Under the pieces are notes generated by a model. The model saw nothing but the letters and a program-made list of their open reading frames with translations, made no database searches and had not been told where the DNA came from. The position numbers were made by a program, and so were the translations under genes. Shown here one piece after another: positions 1 through 8,269 of a DNA stretch of 64,000 nt. Positions within the stretch are counted from its first letter, which is position 1, and each line of letters begins with the position of its first letter. The DNA is taken from contig NZ_FRAP01000002.1 in the NCBI RefSeq assembly GCF_900142365.1, forward strand, positions 186,001-250,000. The letters run 5' to 3'. This DNA is from Pseudonocardia thermophila (GTDB lineage Bacteria; Actinomycetota; Actinomycetes; Mycobacteriales; Pseudonocardiaceae).

Positions 1-1
1 A

Positions 2-190
2 CGCATCGACGGCTACGGCGACCTGGTGGTGCACATCGAGGTCGTCGTGCCGACGAAGCTCGACGCGAAGCAGACCGAGCTGCTGCGCCAGCTCGCCGCC
101 CTGCGCGGCGAGGACCAGCCGAACCTCGCCGCGGACTCGAGCCGCAACGGGCACGGCCTCTTCTCGCGGCTGCGCGGCTTCGGTCGCTGA
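2..190 (+). CDS. dnaJ2: Chaperone DnaJ (DnaJ2), C-terminal end only
   Basis: The window opens inside this gene; 62 codons and the TGA are present. The first visible residues, [20 protein letters not shown], are the end of the DnaJ C-terminal substrate-binding domain (GDLxVxxxVxxPxxL is the family signature). The J-domain and zinc centre lie outside. DnaJ is the co-chaperone that stimulates DnaK ATPase activity. The call is supported by rsmE following directly, as in the mycobacterial hrcA-dnaJ2-rsmE order. Confidence 0.85.
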   Translation, partial: RIDGYGDLVVHIEVVVPTKLDAKQTELLRQLAALRGEDQPNLAADSSRNGHGLFSRLRGFGR

Positions 191-258
191 TCTGGATCGG
201 TCCGGCTCGGCCGGCCAGCCGGGGACGGGCGGCGGCCCGGGTGGGTCGTCGGGCGGCG

Positions 259-288
259 GCGAGTCGCGCGGCCGAATGCGCGACTCGC
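259..288. terminator. Hairpin between dnaJ2 and rsmE
   Basis: Arms 259-269 and 278-288 are perfect 11-bp complements around an 8-nt loop. There is no U-tract, which is usual for actinobacterial hairpin terminators. The right arm contains GCGCGACTCGC, related to the 21-nt repeats near 17560 and 44187. It may attenuate or separate dnaJ2 from rsmE; that is inference. Confidence 0.45.
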
Positions 289-332
289 GGGGTGGCGCCC
301 GGCCACACGCCCCGGGCGGGGAGGATTCGGCC

Positions 333-1070
333 GTGACGACCGCACCGCTGTTCCTCGTCGACGAGCTCCCCGCGGGCGAGCACGCCGTGCTGGACGGGCC
401 AGAGGGCCGGCACGCGGCCGCCGTGCGCCGGCTGCGGGCCGGGGAGGAGCTGCAGCTGTCCGACGGGCGCGGGGGAGTGGTCCGCGCGGTCGTGGCGGCG
501 GCCGGGCGGGACAGCCTCGATCTGCGCGTCCTGTCCCGCGCGCGCGTCGATCCGCCCGCCCCGCGGGTCGTGCTCGCCCAGGCCCTGGTGAAGGGCGACC
601 GCGGCGAGCTGGCGGTGGAGATGGCCACCGAGGCCGGGGTCGACGCCGTCGTGCCGTGGCGCGCGGCCCGCTGCATCGCCCGCTGGGACGACGGCCCGCG
701 CGGCGCCAAGGCGCTCGCCCGCTGGCGGACGACGGTGCGCGAGGCGGCGAAGCAGGCCCGCAGGCCGTGGATCCCGCCGGTCGCCGAGCCGGTGTCGACG
801 GCCACCCTCGCCGAACACGTCGCCGCGGCTGCGGCGACCCTCGTCCTGCACGAGGCGGCGAACACCGGCATCACCGACGTCGACCTGCCCGAAGCGGGCG
901 ATCTGCTGCTCGTCGTGGGCCCGGAGGGCGGCATCACCGACGACGAGCTGGCTGTCCTCGCGACGGCTGGGGCCCGCCCGGTGCGGCTCGGCCCGGAGGT
1001 CCTGCGGGCCTCGACGGCGGCCGCGGTGGCGCTCGGCGCGTTGGGCGTCCGCACCCGCAGGTGGACGTGA
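333..1070 (+). CDS. rsmE: 16S rRNA m3U1498 methyltransferase RsmE
   Basis: This 245-aa SPOUT-class enzyme methylates N3 of U1498 in 16S rRNA using S-adenosylmethionine. The C-terminal half carries the family marks GPEGGI (about residues 196-201) and [12 protein letters not shown], which form the trefoil-knot cofactor site. The N-terminus is the PUA-like RNA-binding part. The GTG at 333 is chosen because GGGGAGG sits about ten bases upstream and because family proteins start at this point; an upstream in-frame start at 276 would add an unconserved tail. The gene follows dnaJ2, as in mycobacteria. Confidence 0.93.
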   Translation: MTTAPLFLVDELPAGEHAVLDGPEGRHAAAVRRLRAGEELQLSDGRGGVVRAVVAAAGRDSLDLRVLSRARVDPPAPRVVLAQALVKGDRGELAVEMATEAGVDAVVPWRAARCIARWDDGPRGAKALARWRTTVREAAKQARRPWIPPVAEPVSTATLAEHVAAAAATLVLHEAANTGITDVDLPEAGDLLLVVGPEGGITDDELAVLATAGARPVRLGPEVLRASTAAAVALGALGVRTRRWT

Positions 1071-1177
1071 TCTTCGTTACCCGACCTGACCGGCAGGTAT
1101 CCGCTGCGTGAACGGCAGCTGAACGACGGATGGCTTCGTGTAGTGCGGTTTTGTCGTAGTTTGAACACTGACTATTA

Positions 1178-1205
1178 CGGTCGGTAGCCGACCGTGCAGC
1201 TGCAC
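1178..1205. promoter_or_regulatory. Two small dyads downstream of rsmE
   Basis: CGGTCGG (1178-1184) and CCGACCG (1188-1194) form a 7-bp hairpin with a 3-nt loop. It is followed at once by the 12-bp palindrome GTGCAGCTGCAC (1194-1205). The stretch before it (1130-1177) is AT-richer than its surroundings. It could be the rsmE terminator or an operator. The rest of 1071-1286 shows nothing I can name. Confidence 0.3.
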
Positions 1206-1286
1206 GTGCCGCTGAATGGTCCCCCGTCCCGCCGCACCCGGTTCGGCATCCGGGTGACCTTCGCTGCCGTCGTGCGGCGGGGTCGG

Positions 1287-1292
1287 TACTGT
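1287..1292 (+). promoter_or_regulatory. Candidate -10 box for the 6C-like RNA
   Basis: TACTGT matches the TANNNT -10 pattern seen elsewhere in this window and would place a transcript start near 1299. No convincing -35 box is visible. Confidence 0.35.
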
Positions 1293-1298
1293 CTAGAC

Positions 1299-1427
1299 GT
1301 TCCCGCCCAGCACAGGGCCGGGATGAGGGCTGCGGACCGAGTCCGCAGGGCCACCGGGGAGTCCCCCTCGTCCGGTGGTTCCAGCCACGTCGCGGTGGCC
1401 GTCCCCCCACGCCCACCGCGACGTGGC
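1299..1427 (+). ncRNA. 6C-like small RNA with two C-rich hairpin loops
   Basis: Three consecutive perfect hairpins occur. Stem 1 is 1330-1336/1342-1348. Stem 2 is 1351-1357/1372-1378. Stem 3 is 1384-1398/1413-1427 (15 bp). Stems 2 and 3 both enclose a loop of exactly 14 nt, and each loop contains GTCCCCC: five C at 1363-1367 and six C at 1403-1408. Two stem-loops with runs of about six C are the definition of 6C RNA, an actinobacterial small RNA. The 5' end is inferred from the TACTGT box. Stem 3 may double as the terminator. The gene neighbourhood differs from the one I remember for mycobacterial 6C, so identity needs a covariance-model search. Confidence 0.6.
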
Positions 1428-1476
1428 GCACTCCCGCCACGAACACCCTCCGTGGTGTCCCTGCGAGGATCCGGGT

Positions 1477-2277
1477 ATGCCCGGTGGCGCAGCTGCGGTC
1501 CCGACCATTCGGCGGATCACGTACGGCGACGGCGCCTGCCGCTTCGGGGAGCTCTCGCTCCCGCCCGGCGACGCACCCGTTCCCGGCACGGTCGTCGTGG
1601 TCCACGGCGGGTTCTGGCGCGCCGCCTACGGCCTGGAGCTCGGCCGCCCGCTCGCGGCCGACCTCGTGCGCCGCGGCTGGGCGGTGTGGAACGTCGAGTA
1701 CCGCCGCGTCGGCGGTCCCGGGGCCGACGCGGGCGGTTGGCCGGCCACCTTCGAGGACGTCGCCGTCGCGGTCGATGCGCTGGCCGGTCCGGTCGCCGAG
1801 GCCGCGAGCGGCCGGATCGATCCCACCCGGGTGGTCGCGGTGGGGCACTCGGCGGGCGGCCACCTGGCTGCGTGGCTGGCCGCCCGGCCCGGGCTGCCCG
1901 ACGGCGCGCCGGGGGCCGCACCCGCCGTCGTGCTGCTCGGCGCGGTCAGCCAGGCCGGGGTGCTCGACCTGGACGACGGCGCGCGGCAGGGCCTCGGTGC
2001 GGGCGCGATCCAGGCGTTCCTGGGCGGCGGCCCCGACGAGGTCCCGCAGCGCTACGCCCTCGGCTCCCCGATCGAGCGGGTCCCGTTCGAGACGCCCGTG
2101 GTGTGCGTGCACGGCACGGCGGACGACCGGGTGCCGATCCGGCAGAGCGAGCGGTTCGCCGCGGCGGCCGGTGCCGAGCTGGTCCGCCTGCCCGGCGTCG
2201 ACCACTTCGCCGTCATCGACCCGGCGACCGATGCGTGGCGGGCCTGCCGCGACGCCGCGGAGCGCCTGCTCGGCTGA
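1477..2277 (+). CDS. Alpha/beta hydrolase, carboxylesterase-like
   Basis: A 266-aa cytoplasmic alpha/beta-hydrolase. Visible are the oxyanion-hole segment VVVHGGFW, the nucleophile elbow GHSAGGH (Ser is the nucleophile), and C-terminal HGTADDRVP with VDHF supplying the probable Asp and His of the triad. It resembles the BD-FAE/esterase branch; the substrate is unknown. The ATG at 1477 is chosen because GAGGA lies just upstream and the protein then begins shortly before the first conserved strand. It is the first gene after the 6C-like RNA, so its leader may include that structure. Confidence 0.8.
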   Translation: MPGGAAAVPTIRRITYGDGACRFGELSLPPGDAPVPGTVVVVHGGFWRAAYGLELGRPLAADLVRRGWAVWNVEYRRVGGPGADAGGWPATFEDVAVAVDALAGPVAEAASGRIDPTRVVAVGHSAGGHLAAWLAARPGLPDGAPGAAPAVVLLGAVSQAGVLDLDDGARQGLGAGAIQAFLGGGPDEVPQRYALGSPIERVPFETPVVCVHGTADDRVPIRQSERFAAAAGAELVRLPGVDHFAVIDPATDAWRACRDAAERLLG

Positions 2278-2291
2278 GCTACTCTCCGTCC

Positions 2292-2825
2292 GTGCTGCTC
2301 TCCACCGCCGGCGCCGCCCTCCTGCTGATCGACCTGCAGCAGCGCCTCGTCCCGGCGATCCACGGAGGCGCGGACGTGGTCGCCAACGCCGTGCGGCTCG
2401 CGGAAGCCGCCCGGCTGCTCGACGTGCCGTGCTGCGCCACCGAGCAGTACCCGCAGGGGCTCGGCCCGACCGTCCCCGAGCTGGCCGAGCACCCGCAGCT
2501 CGTGCTGAGCAAGACCGCGTTCGCCGCCACCGCCGATCCCGGCTTCGCCACGCTCCTCCCGCCGCGCACGTCGGAGATCGTCGTGGCCGGTGCGGAGGCG
2601 CACGTGTGCGTGCTGCAGACCGTGGTGGGCCTCGTCGCCGCCCGGCACCGGGTCGTGGTGGTCGCGGACGCGGTGGGCTCGCGCAAGCCCGCGGACATGG
2701 CGCTCGCGCTGGAGCGGATGCAGCGGCACGGCGTCGAGGTCGTCTCCACCGAGATGGTGCTCTTCGAATGGCTGCGCGACAGCGCTCATCCGCGGTTCCG
2801 CGACGTGCAGCGCCTCATCAAGTGA
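2292..2825 (+). CDS. Isochorismatase-family cysteine hydrolase
   Basis: A 177-aa protein of the isochorismatase-like superfamily. The catalytic triad is visible: Asp in LLLIDLQQR near residue 14, Lys in VLSKTAF, and Cys in GAEAHVCVLQT, each in the standard spacing. The family hydrolyses amides or related small molecules; nothing identifies the substrate. The GTG start at 2292 lies 14 bp after the hydrolase stop and gives the normal N-terminus, but no clear ribosome site is seen. It probably forms a two-gene operon with the upstream hydrolase, together inserted between rsmE and phoH. Confidence 0.85.
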   Translation: MLLSTAGAALLLIDLQQRLVPAIHGGADVVANAVRLAEAARLLDVPCCATEQYPQGLGPTVPELAEHPQLVLSKTAFAATADPGFATLLPPRTSEIVVAGAEAHVCVLQTVVGLVAARHRVVVVADAVGSRKPADMALALERMQRHGVEVVSTEMVLFEWLRDSAHPRFRDVQRLIK

Positions 2826-2922
2826 CTCATCCTGCGACGGAATTGCGCGGGCGCCGGGTCGGTGTCCGGCGGTACCATCGGCCCGTCATCGAAACCCGGA
2901 GTGAAAGCAGGCGGCACAACCC

Positions 2923-3984
2923 TTGACCCAACCGGATTCTGTCCAGTCCCGCATGGCCGTTCCGGATGCCGCTCTGCTCGCGCTGCTGGGCTCGCGAGAC
3001 GAGAGCCTGCGCGCTGCCGAGGAGCTCCTCGACGCCGACGTGCACGTCCGCGGTAACGAGATCACCTTCACCGGCCGCCCCGGCGACGTCGCGTTCGCGG
3101 AGCGGGTGTTCACCGAGCTCGTGACGATCGCCGAGCGGGGCCAGCTCGTGTCGGTCGACGCGGTGCGCCGCACCGTCGAGATGCTCGCCGACGGCGACGC
3201 CGACGAGCGCGAGCGCCTCGGGGAGTCCCCCGCCGAGGTGCTGTCCCTCGACATCCTCTCGCGCCGCGGCAAGACGATCCGGCCGAAGACCCTCAACCAG
3301 AAGCGCTACGTCGACGCGATCGACGCGCACACGATCGTCTTCGGCATCGGTCCTGCGGGCACCGGCAAGACCTACCTGGGCATGGCGAAGGCCGTGCAGG
3401 CGCTGCAGGCCAAGATGATCAACCGGATCATCCTGACCCGGCCGGCCGTCGAGGCCGGTGAGCGGCTCGGGTACCTGCCGGGCACCCTCTACGAGAAGAT
3501 CGACCCGTACCTGCGGCCGCTGTACGACGCGCTGCACGACATGCTCGAGCCCGAGACGATCCCGAAGCTCATCGCGGCCGGGACGATCGAGGTCGCGCCG
3601 CTGGCGTACATGCGCGGGCGCACGCTGAACGACGCCTTCATCATCCTCGACGAGGCGCAGAACACCACGCCCGAGCAGATGAAGATGTTCCTCACCCGGC
3701 TCGGGTTCGGCTCGAAGATCGTCGTCACCGGCGACATCACGCAGGTCGACCTGCCAGACGGCGCCCAGTCCGGGCTCGCGGTCGTGCGCGACATCCTCTT
3801 CGGCATCGAGGACGTCCACTTCGCGGAGCTGTCCTCCGCCGACGTGGTGCGCCACCGGCTCGTCGCCGACATCGTCGACGCCTACGCCCGCTACGACGAG
3901 GCCGGCCGCCGCGCCGAGCTGCGGTCGGCGGCCCCGCGCAACGGCCCGCCGCAGGACCTGCGCCGCCGTCGCGGTCGCCGCTGA
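2923..3984 (+). CDS. phoH: PhoH-like ATPase
   Basis: A 353-aa PhoH-family P-loop protein. It shows Walker A GPAGTGKT at residues 143-150, Walker [10 protein letters not shown], and the family segments [20 protein letters not shown] and [10 protein letters not shown]. The N-terminal 100 residues include the KH-like part typical of the longer actinobacterial PhoH. The start is a TTG at 2923 with only a weak ribosome site; the second Met (2953) is an alternative. PhoH and YbeY are functionally linked in rRNA maturation. They are neighbours here too, though separated by the peptidase, aldO and tetR insertions. Confidence 0.93.
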   Translation: MTQPDSVQSRMAVPDAALLALLGSRDESLRAAEELLDADVHVRGNEITFTGRPGDVAFAERVFTELVTIAERGQLVSVDAVRRTVEMLADGDADERERLGESPAEVLSLDILSRRGKTIRPKTLNQKRYVDAIDAHTIVFGIGPAGTGKTYLGMAKAVQALQAKMINRIILTRPAVEAGERLGYLPGTLYEKIDPYLRPLYDALHDMLEPETIPKLIAAGTIEVAPLAYMRGRTLNDAFIILDEAQNTTPEQMKMFLTRLGFGSKIVVTGDITQVDLPDGAQSGLAVVRDILFGIEDVHFAELSSADVVRHRLVADIVDAYARYDEAGRRAELRSAAPRNGPPQDLRRRRGRR

Positions 3985-4080
3985 GCCGGTCATCCGAGGG
4001 GGTACGAGCGCGCGGCCGTTCGTGGGGTGCCGCGGCGAGCCCGGTGCGCCCGCCGCGGTCCCGCGGGCAGGATCGCTCCC

Positions 4081-5649
4081 GTGCGGATCTTCTGGCGGGC
4101 GCTGTGCGCGAGCCTGTCCATCCTCGCCGTCGGCGCGGCACCGGCGCCGGCCACGGTCCGGCCGGTGGCTGCTGCCGCCACCGGCGACCCGGCGCTCGCC
4201 CCGTACTACACCCAGCGTCTGAACTGGGGTTCGTGCACGCCGCTTGCTGACACGGACGAGGATCGGGTCACCTTCGCCGATCCCCGGTTCGACTGCACGT
4301 TCCTGACCGTGCCGCTGGACTACGCGCACCCGGACGGCCGCCAGGCGAAGATCGCGATGATGCGGGTGAAGGCGACCGATCCGGCCCGCCGCATCGGCAC
4401 CGTGTTCACCGACCCGGGCGGACCGGGCGGGTCCGGCGTCGAGTTCCTGCCCCGCTTCGCCGACGGCGTGCGCGACACCGCCGTCGCGCAGCGGTTCGAC
4501 CTGGTTGGATTCGATCCGCGCGGGGTGGGGAAGAGCACCCCGACGATCGACTGCTCCACCACGGCCGAGATCGACGCCGAACGCGCCGATCTGGACCTCG
4601 ACCCGTCACCGGAGGGCGTAGCGCAGACGGAGGCGGAGAACCGGGAGTTCGCCAGGCGCTGCGCCGACCGGGTCGGGCTCGACGTCCTCGCCAACGTCGG
4701 CACCCGCGACGTCGCCCGCGACCTGCACATCGCCCACCGCGTGCTCGGCGACGATCGCCTGACCTACGTCGGCTACTCGTACGGCACCCGCATCGGCGCC
4801 GAGTACGCCGCCCAGTTCCCGGCCGACGTGCGCGCCCTCGTCCTGGACGGGGCCATCGACCCGTCCCTCGGGCCGGTCGAGTCGCGGGTGACCCAGTCGC
4901 GCGGCTTCCAGCGGACGTTCGACAACTTCGCCGCCGCCTGCGCGGAGCAGTCCGGCTGCCCGCTCGGGTCCGATCCGGCGAAGGCGTCCGCGCGGCTGCA
5001 GGAGATCCTCCGCCCCCTCATCGACGAGCCGGTGCCCGCGGAGCCCGGCCGCGTCCTCGGCTACACCGACGCCATGACCGGCGTGTTCGCCGCCCTCTAC
5101 AGCGAGGCGGCGTGGGGGTTCCTCGCCCAGGGGATCGCGCAGGTGGAGCAGGGCAGGGGCACGAACCTGCTGCGCCTGGCCGACATCTACTACGAGCGCG
5201 ACCCGAAGGGGGACTACTCCAACCTGCTGGAGGCGTTCCAGGCGATCAACTGCGTGGACTCGGAGCCGGTGACCGACCCGGAGACCGCGCTGCTGATCAG
5301 TGCCGAGTCCCTGCGGCTCGCCCCGTTCACCGACGCCGGGTTCGGACCCAGCGCGGCCCGGGAGCTGTGCGCGTTCTGGCCGGTCCCGCCGACGTCGAAG
5401 GCGGGCCCGGTCGTGGCGCCCGGCTTGCCGCCCACGATCGTGGTGTCCTCCACCGGCGACCCGGCCACCCCGTACGAGGACGGCGTCGCGCTGGCCCGCC
5501 AGATGGGCGCCCGGCTGGTCTCCGTCGAGCACGACAGCCACACGGTGGTGCTGCAGAAGGCGAACGCCTGCGCGGACGAGATCGCCGTGCGGTACCTGGT
5601 CGACCTGCAGCTGCCGGAGGGGGACGTCACCTGCGCCCGGCAGCGGTGA
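4081..5649 (+). CDS. Secreted tripeptidyl aminopeptidase-like hydrolase
   Basis: A 522-aa exported alpha/beta-hydrolase of the Streptomyces/Mycobacterium tripeptidyl-aminopeptidase (TAP) type. A signal peptide, MRIFWRALCASLSILAVGAA, ends near APAPA. The nucleophile elbow GYSYG puts the Ser at about residue 233. The TAP-like C-terminal domain carries the likely Asp (STGDPATP, about 460) and His (EHDSH, about 485). Upstream is the oxyanion motif DPGGPGGSG. The GTG at 4081 has CAGGAT before it and gives a clean signal peptide; an in-frame GTG at 4027 would spoil it. The protein probably releases tripeptides from extracellular protein N-termini. Confidence 0.85.
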   Translation: MRIFWRALCASLSILAVGAAPAPATVRPVAAAATGDPALAPYYTQRLNWGSCTPLADTDEDRVTFADPRFDCTFLTVPLDYAHPDGRQAKIAMMRVKATDPARRIGTVFTDPGGPGGSGVEFLPRFADGVRDTAVAQRFDLVGFDPRGVGKSTPTIDCSTTAEIDAERADLDLDPSPEGVAQTEAENREFARRCADRVGLDVLANVGTRDVARDLHIAHRVLGDDRLTYVGYSYGTRIGAEYAAQFPADVRALVLDGAIDPSLGPVESRVTQSRGFQRTFDNFAAACAEQSGCPLGSDPAKASARLQEILRPLIDEPVPAEPGRVLGYTDAMTGVFAALYSEAAWGFLAQGIAQVEQGRGTNLLRLADIYYERDPKGDYSNLLEAFQAINCVDSEPVTDPETALLISAESLRLAPFTDAGFGPSAARELCAFWPVPPTSKAGPVVAPGLPPTIVVSSTGDPATPYEDGVALARQMGARLVSVEHDSHTVVLQKANACADEIAVRYLVDLQLPEGDVTCARQR

Positions 5650-5686
5650 GGTGATCCAGGAGGCGGCGGCGCCGGCCCGTTCTTCG

Positions 5687-5734
5687 ACGGACGGCACTTC
5701 CGTGAGCACCGGTGCTCACGGAAGTGCCGTCCGT
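5687..5734. terminator. 48-bp perfect palindrome between convergent genes
   Basis: Bases 5687-5734 equal their own reverse complement without a mismatch; each half reads ACGGACGGCACTTCCGTGAG and ends in CACC/GGTG at the centre. It sits between the stops of the peptidase (+) and aldO (-). That suits a bidirectional terminator or a mobile REP-like palindrome. The length is well beyond a standard terminator stem. Confidence 0.7.
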
Positions 5735-5757
5735 GGGTTCGGCGGGGCCGGGAGAAC

Positions 5758-6987
5758 TCAGTCGAGCAGCGCCGCCAGGTACGCGTTGCGGAACGTGCCC
5801 GCCGGGTCGTGCCGCCCCACCAGCTCGGCCCACCGCCCGAACTCGGGCCAGCGCTCCCGCACCACGGCCGGTGCCAGCGCGGACAGCTTCGCCCAGTGCG
5901 GCCGCGCTCCGAGCGGCTCCAGCGCTGCGTCGACGGCCGCGACGACGGGCTCGACGGCGGGACTGTCGTCCCACGTGAAGTGGAAGGCGACGGTGTCGCG
6001 CCCGGCGGCGGGAGAGAGCCACGTGTCGTCCGCGGCGATCGAGCGGACCTCGCAGACCTGCAGGACGGGAGCGATCGTCTCCCTGACGGCGTCGAGCGCG
6101 CGCAGTCCCGCCCCGGCCAGTTCGCGGGGCAGGAACCACTCCGACTGCAGCTCGTCGCCCGTGCTGGGGGTGAACTCGAGCCGGAAGTGCGGCAGGCGCG
6201 CGTGCCACGGCCCCGGCTCGCCCCGCTGCGGGGTGCAGTGCCGCGGATCCACCCCGCGCACCATGTGCCGGGGGCCATCGGCGGGTGTGGTGCCGAGCCA
6301 TCCCGGCTCCGGCACCGGGTCGCCGTCGCGCACCTTGAGCCACACCTGCTCGAACCCGGCGCCCGCCCAGTGGGTGAACGCGCTGACGCTGTACGCGGCG
6401 GAGAGCGCCGCGTCGACCGCGTCGAGGTCGGTCAGGCCCTCGTGCACCCACTGCCGGACCCCGAACGCCGGCACTACGTCCAGCGTCACCGCCGTGACCA
6501 CACCGAGCGCGCCCAGGGCGATCACCGAGCCCGGGAAGTCGGGCTCGCCGCGGCGGACCGTCCGCAGCGCGCCGTCGGCGCCGACGACCTCGATCGCGCG
6601 GGCGTACGCCCCGAGCACCCGATTGGCGTCCCCGGAGCCGTGCGTGCCCGTCGAGCACGCCCCGGCCACCGAGATGTGCGGCAGTGAGCCCATGTTCGCC
6701 AGCGCGAGACCGGCAGCGTCGAGCGGTCCCACGACCTCGCCGAACCGCATCCCGGCCCCGACGGTCACGCAGCCCTGCGCCTCGTCGATCTCGATCCGCG
6801 CGGGCAGCCCGGCCACCGAGACGAGATCGCCCTCGGTGTCGGCGATGCGGTTGAACGAGTGCCCGGTGCCGACGGCGCGGACCCGTTCGCTACCCGCCAC
6901 CAGCTCCTGCAGCTCGGCGATCGATCGGGGGTGGTGGACGGCCCGCGCGGAGTAGCGGACGTTGCCGGCCCAGTTGCTGGTCACCAC
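5758..6987 (-). CDS. aldO: Alditol oxidase (FAD, VAO family)
   Basis: A 409-aa VAO-type flavoprotein closely resembling Streptomyces alditol oxidase. GTGHSFN places the FAD-linking His at residue 43, followed by SLPHISVAGACSTGTHGSG. The AldO-specific C-terminal part has RLPHFRLEFTPSTGDELQSE, VLQVCEVR and AADDTWLSPAAGRDTVAFHF. The reaction is oxidation of the terminal CH2OH of alditols such as xylitol or sorbitol with O2, giving aldose and H2O2. No signal peptide is seen. The GTG start at 6987 lies six bases after TAGGTT, so the mRNA is probably leaderless. It is divergent from tetR. Confidence 0.88.
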   Translation of the reverse strand: MVTSNWAGNVRYSARAVHHPRSIAELQELVAGSERVRAVGTGHSFNRIADTEGDLVSVAGLPARIEIDEAQGCVTVGAGMRFGEVVGPLDAAGLALANMGSLPHISVAGACSTGTHGSGDANRVLGAYARAIEVVGADGALRTVRRGEPDFPGSVIALGALGVVTAVTLDVVPAFGVRQWVHEGLTDLDAVDAALSAAYSVSAFTHWAGAGFEQVWLKVRDGDPVPEPGWLGTTPADGPRHMVRGVDPRHCTPQRGEPGPWHARLPHFRLEFTPSTGDELQSEWFLPRELAGAGLRALDAVRETIAPVLQVCEVRSIAADDTWLSPAAGRDTVAFHFTWDDSPAVEPVVAAVDAALEPLGARPHWAKLSALAPAVVRERWPEFGRWAELVGRHDPAGTFRNAYLAALLD

Positions 6988-6993
6988 GTAAGC

Positions 6994-7042
6994 AACCTAA
7001 CGGCCAGCAGAACTCTACGGCTGCTGAAATCTTGGCTACCGT
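6994..7042. promoter_or_regulatory. Divergent aldO/tetR promoter with an inverted repeat
   Basis: TAGGTT on the minus strand (6994-6999) lies six bases before the aldO GTG. TACCGT on the plus strand (7037-7042) lies six bases before the tetR ATG. Between them CAGCAG (7005-7010) and CTGCTG (7021-7026) form an inverted repeat over both -35 zones, a natural position for TetR binding. Confidence 0.5.
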
Positions 7043-7048
7043 GGGACC

Positions 7049-7645
7049 ATGAGCACTGCGCGTCGGCGTCCCGGCCGCCGGGGCGCCGACGCGGGCAACC
7101 GGGGGAAGATCCTCGCTGCGGCTGCCAAGCGGTTCACCGAGCTCGGGTTCCGCGCCACCACGATCCGGGGCGTCGCCGCCGACGCCGGGGTGGACCCGGC
7201 GCTGGTGCACTACTTCTTCGGCACGAAGGAGCAGCTGTTCGCCCAGGCCATGGCGCTGCCGCTCGATCCGGGCGCGGTGGTCGAGGAGATGCTCGCCCCG
7301 GGCGTCGACGGGGTGGGCAGGCGGCTGGCCGCCCGCCTGCTCCAGGTCCTCGACGAGACTGCGCCGGCGAACCCGGTGCTGGCGCTCATCCGCTCCGCCA
7401 CCGCGCACGAGTCGGCGGCGACGATGCTGCGCGAGTTCCTCACCGCGGCCGTGCTGAACCGCATCACCGCCGCGCTGGACGTCGACCGCGCCGAGCTGCG
7501 GGCTGCGCTCTGCGCCTCGCAGGTGGTCGGGCTGATCGTGGCCCGTGAGGTGGTCGGGCTGCCCGCGCTGCGCACGACCGACCGGGCTGTGCTCGCCGGG
7601 ATCTACGGCGACACGCTGCAGCGCTACCTCACCGAACCCCTCTGA
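7049..7645 (+). CDS. TetR-family transcriptional regulator
   Basis: A 198-aa TetR-type repressor. The helix-turn-helix occupies about residues 22-65 with [20 protein letters not shown] and [20 protein letters not shown], a strong family match, followed by a helical ligand-binding domain. It is divergent from aldO with a 61-bp spacer, so it most likely controls aldO and itself; the inducer could be an alditol or related compound (inference). TACCGT ends six bases before the ATG, suggesting a leaderless transcript. Confidence 0.88.
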   Translation: MSTARRRPGRRGADAGNRGKILAAAAKRFTELGFRATTIRGVAADAGVDPALVHYFFGTKEQLFAQAMALPLDPGAVVEEMLAPGVDGVGRRLAARLLQVLDETAPANPVLALIRSATAHESAATMLREFLTAAVLNRITAALDVDRAELRAALCASQVVGLIVAREVVGLPALRTTDRAVLAGIYGDTLQRYLTEPL

Positions 7646-7710
7646 ACCTCTCCGGCCCCGCCGCGCAGTCGCCGACGAGCACCGCAGCACGGAGCTCCGC
7701 CGAGCGCGAC

Positions 7711-7716
7711 TATCCT
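7711..7716 (+). promoter_or_regulatory. -10 box TATCCT of ybeY
   Basis: TATCCT ends six bases before the ybeY GTG, so transcription would start at the initiation codon. Essential ybeY therefore has its own promoter despite the insertions upstream. Confidence 0.5.
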
Positions 7717-7722
7717 CGACGC

Positions 7723-8259
7723 GTGTCCATCGAGGTCTGCAACGAGTCCGGCATCAGCGTCGACGAATCGCTGATCGCCTCCGTCGCGCGCTTCGCTCTG
7801 GACGCGATGCAGGTCAGCCCGGCCGCGGAGCTGTCGATCCTCCTCGTCACCGAGGAGGCGATGGCCGAGCTGCACGAGCGCTGGATGGACCTACCGGGCC
7901 CCACCGACGTGATGGCCTTCCCGATGGACGACCTGGCCGAGGAGTCCCGCCGACCGGACGCGCCCGACGTGGGCCCGGCGCTGCTCGGCGACATCGTGCT
8001 GTGCCCGCAGTTCGCCAAGCGCAACGCCCGCGCTGCCGGGCACTCGCTCTCCGACGAGCTGCACATGCTGACCGTGCACGGGATCCTGCACCTGCTCGGC
8101 CACGACCACGCCGAACCCGAGGAGGAGCGCGAGATGTTCGCGCTCCAGAACCAGCTGCTCATCCGCTGGCTGGACGCCCGCGAGCGGGCCGCCCTCGCCG
8201 AGAAGCAGCGGCGCAAGGACTCCAAGGTGCTCGGCACCGTCGGCCTGGACGACGACTGA
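7723..8259 (+). CDS. ybeY: Endoribonuclease YbeY, 16S rRNA maturation
   Basis: A 178-aa single-domain metal-dependent endoribonuclease that takes part in 16S rRNA 3'-end maturation and ribosome quality control. The zinc motif [11 protein letters not shown] gives His119, His123 and His129, and TDVMAFPMD is the usual upstream signature. A charged C-terminal tail of about 25 residues extends beyond the E. coli protein, as in other actinobacteria. The GTG at 7723 is probably leaderless. The corC start lies 10 bp after the stop. Confidence 0.95.
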   Translation: MSIEVCNESGISVDESLIASVARFALDAMQVSPAAELSILLVTEEAMAELHERWMDLPGPTDVMAFPMDDLAEESRRPDAPDVGPALLGDIVLCPQFAKRNARAAGHSLSDELHMLTVHGILHLLGHDHAEPEEEREMFALQNQLLIRWLDARERAALAEKQRRKDSKVLGTVGLDDD

Positions 8260-8269
8260 CCGCCGGCCG

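Noticed and set aside
4606-5709. Long minus-strand frame opposite the peptidase gene
   Set aside because: It is an antisense shadow produced by high GC at third positions; it has no domain pattern, while the plus strand is a clear alpha/beta-hydrolase.
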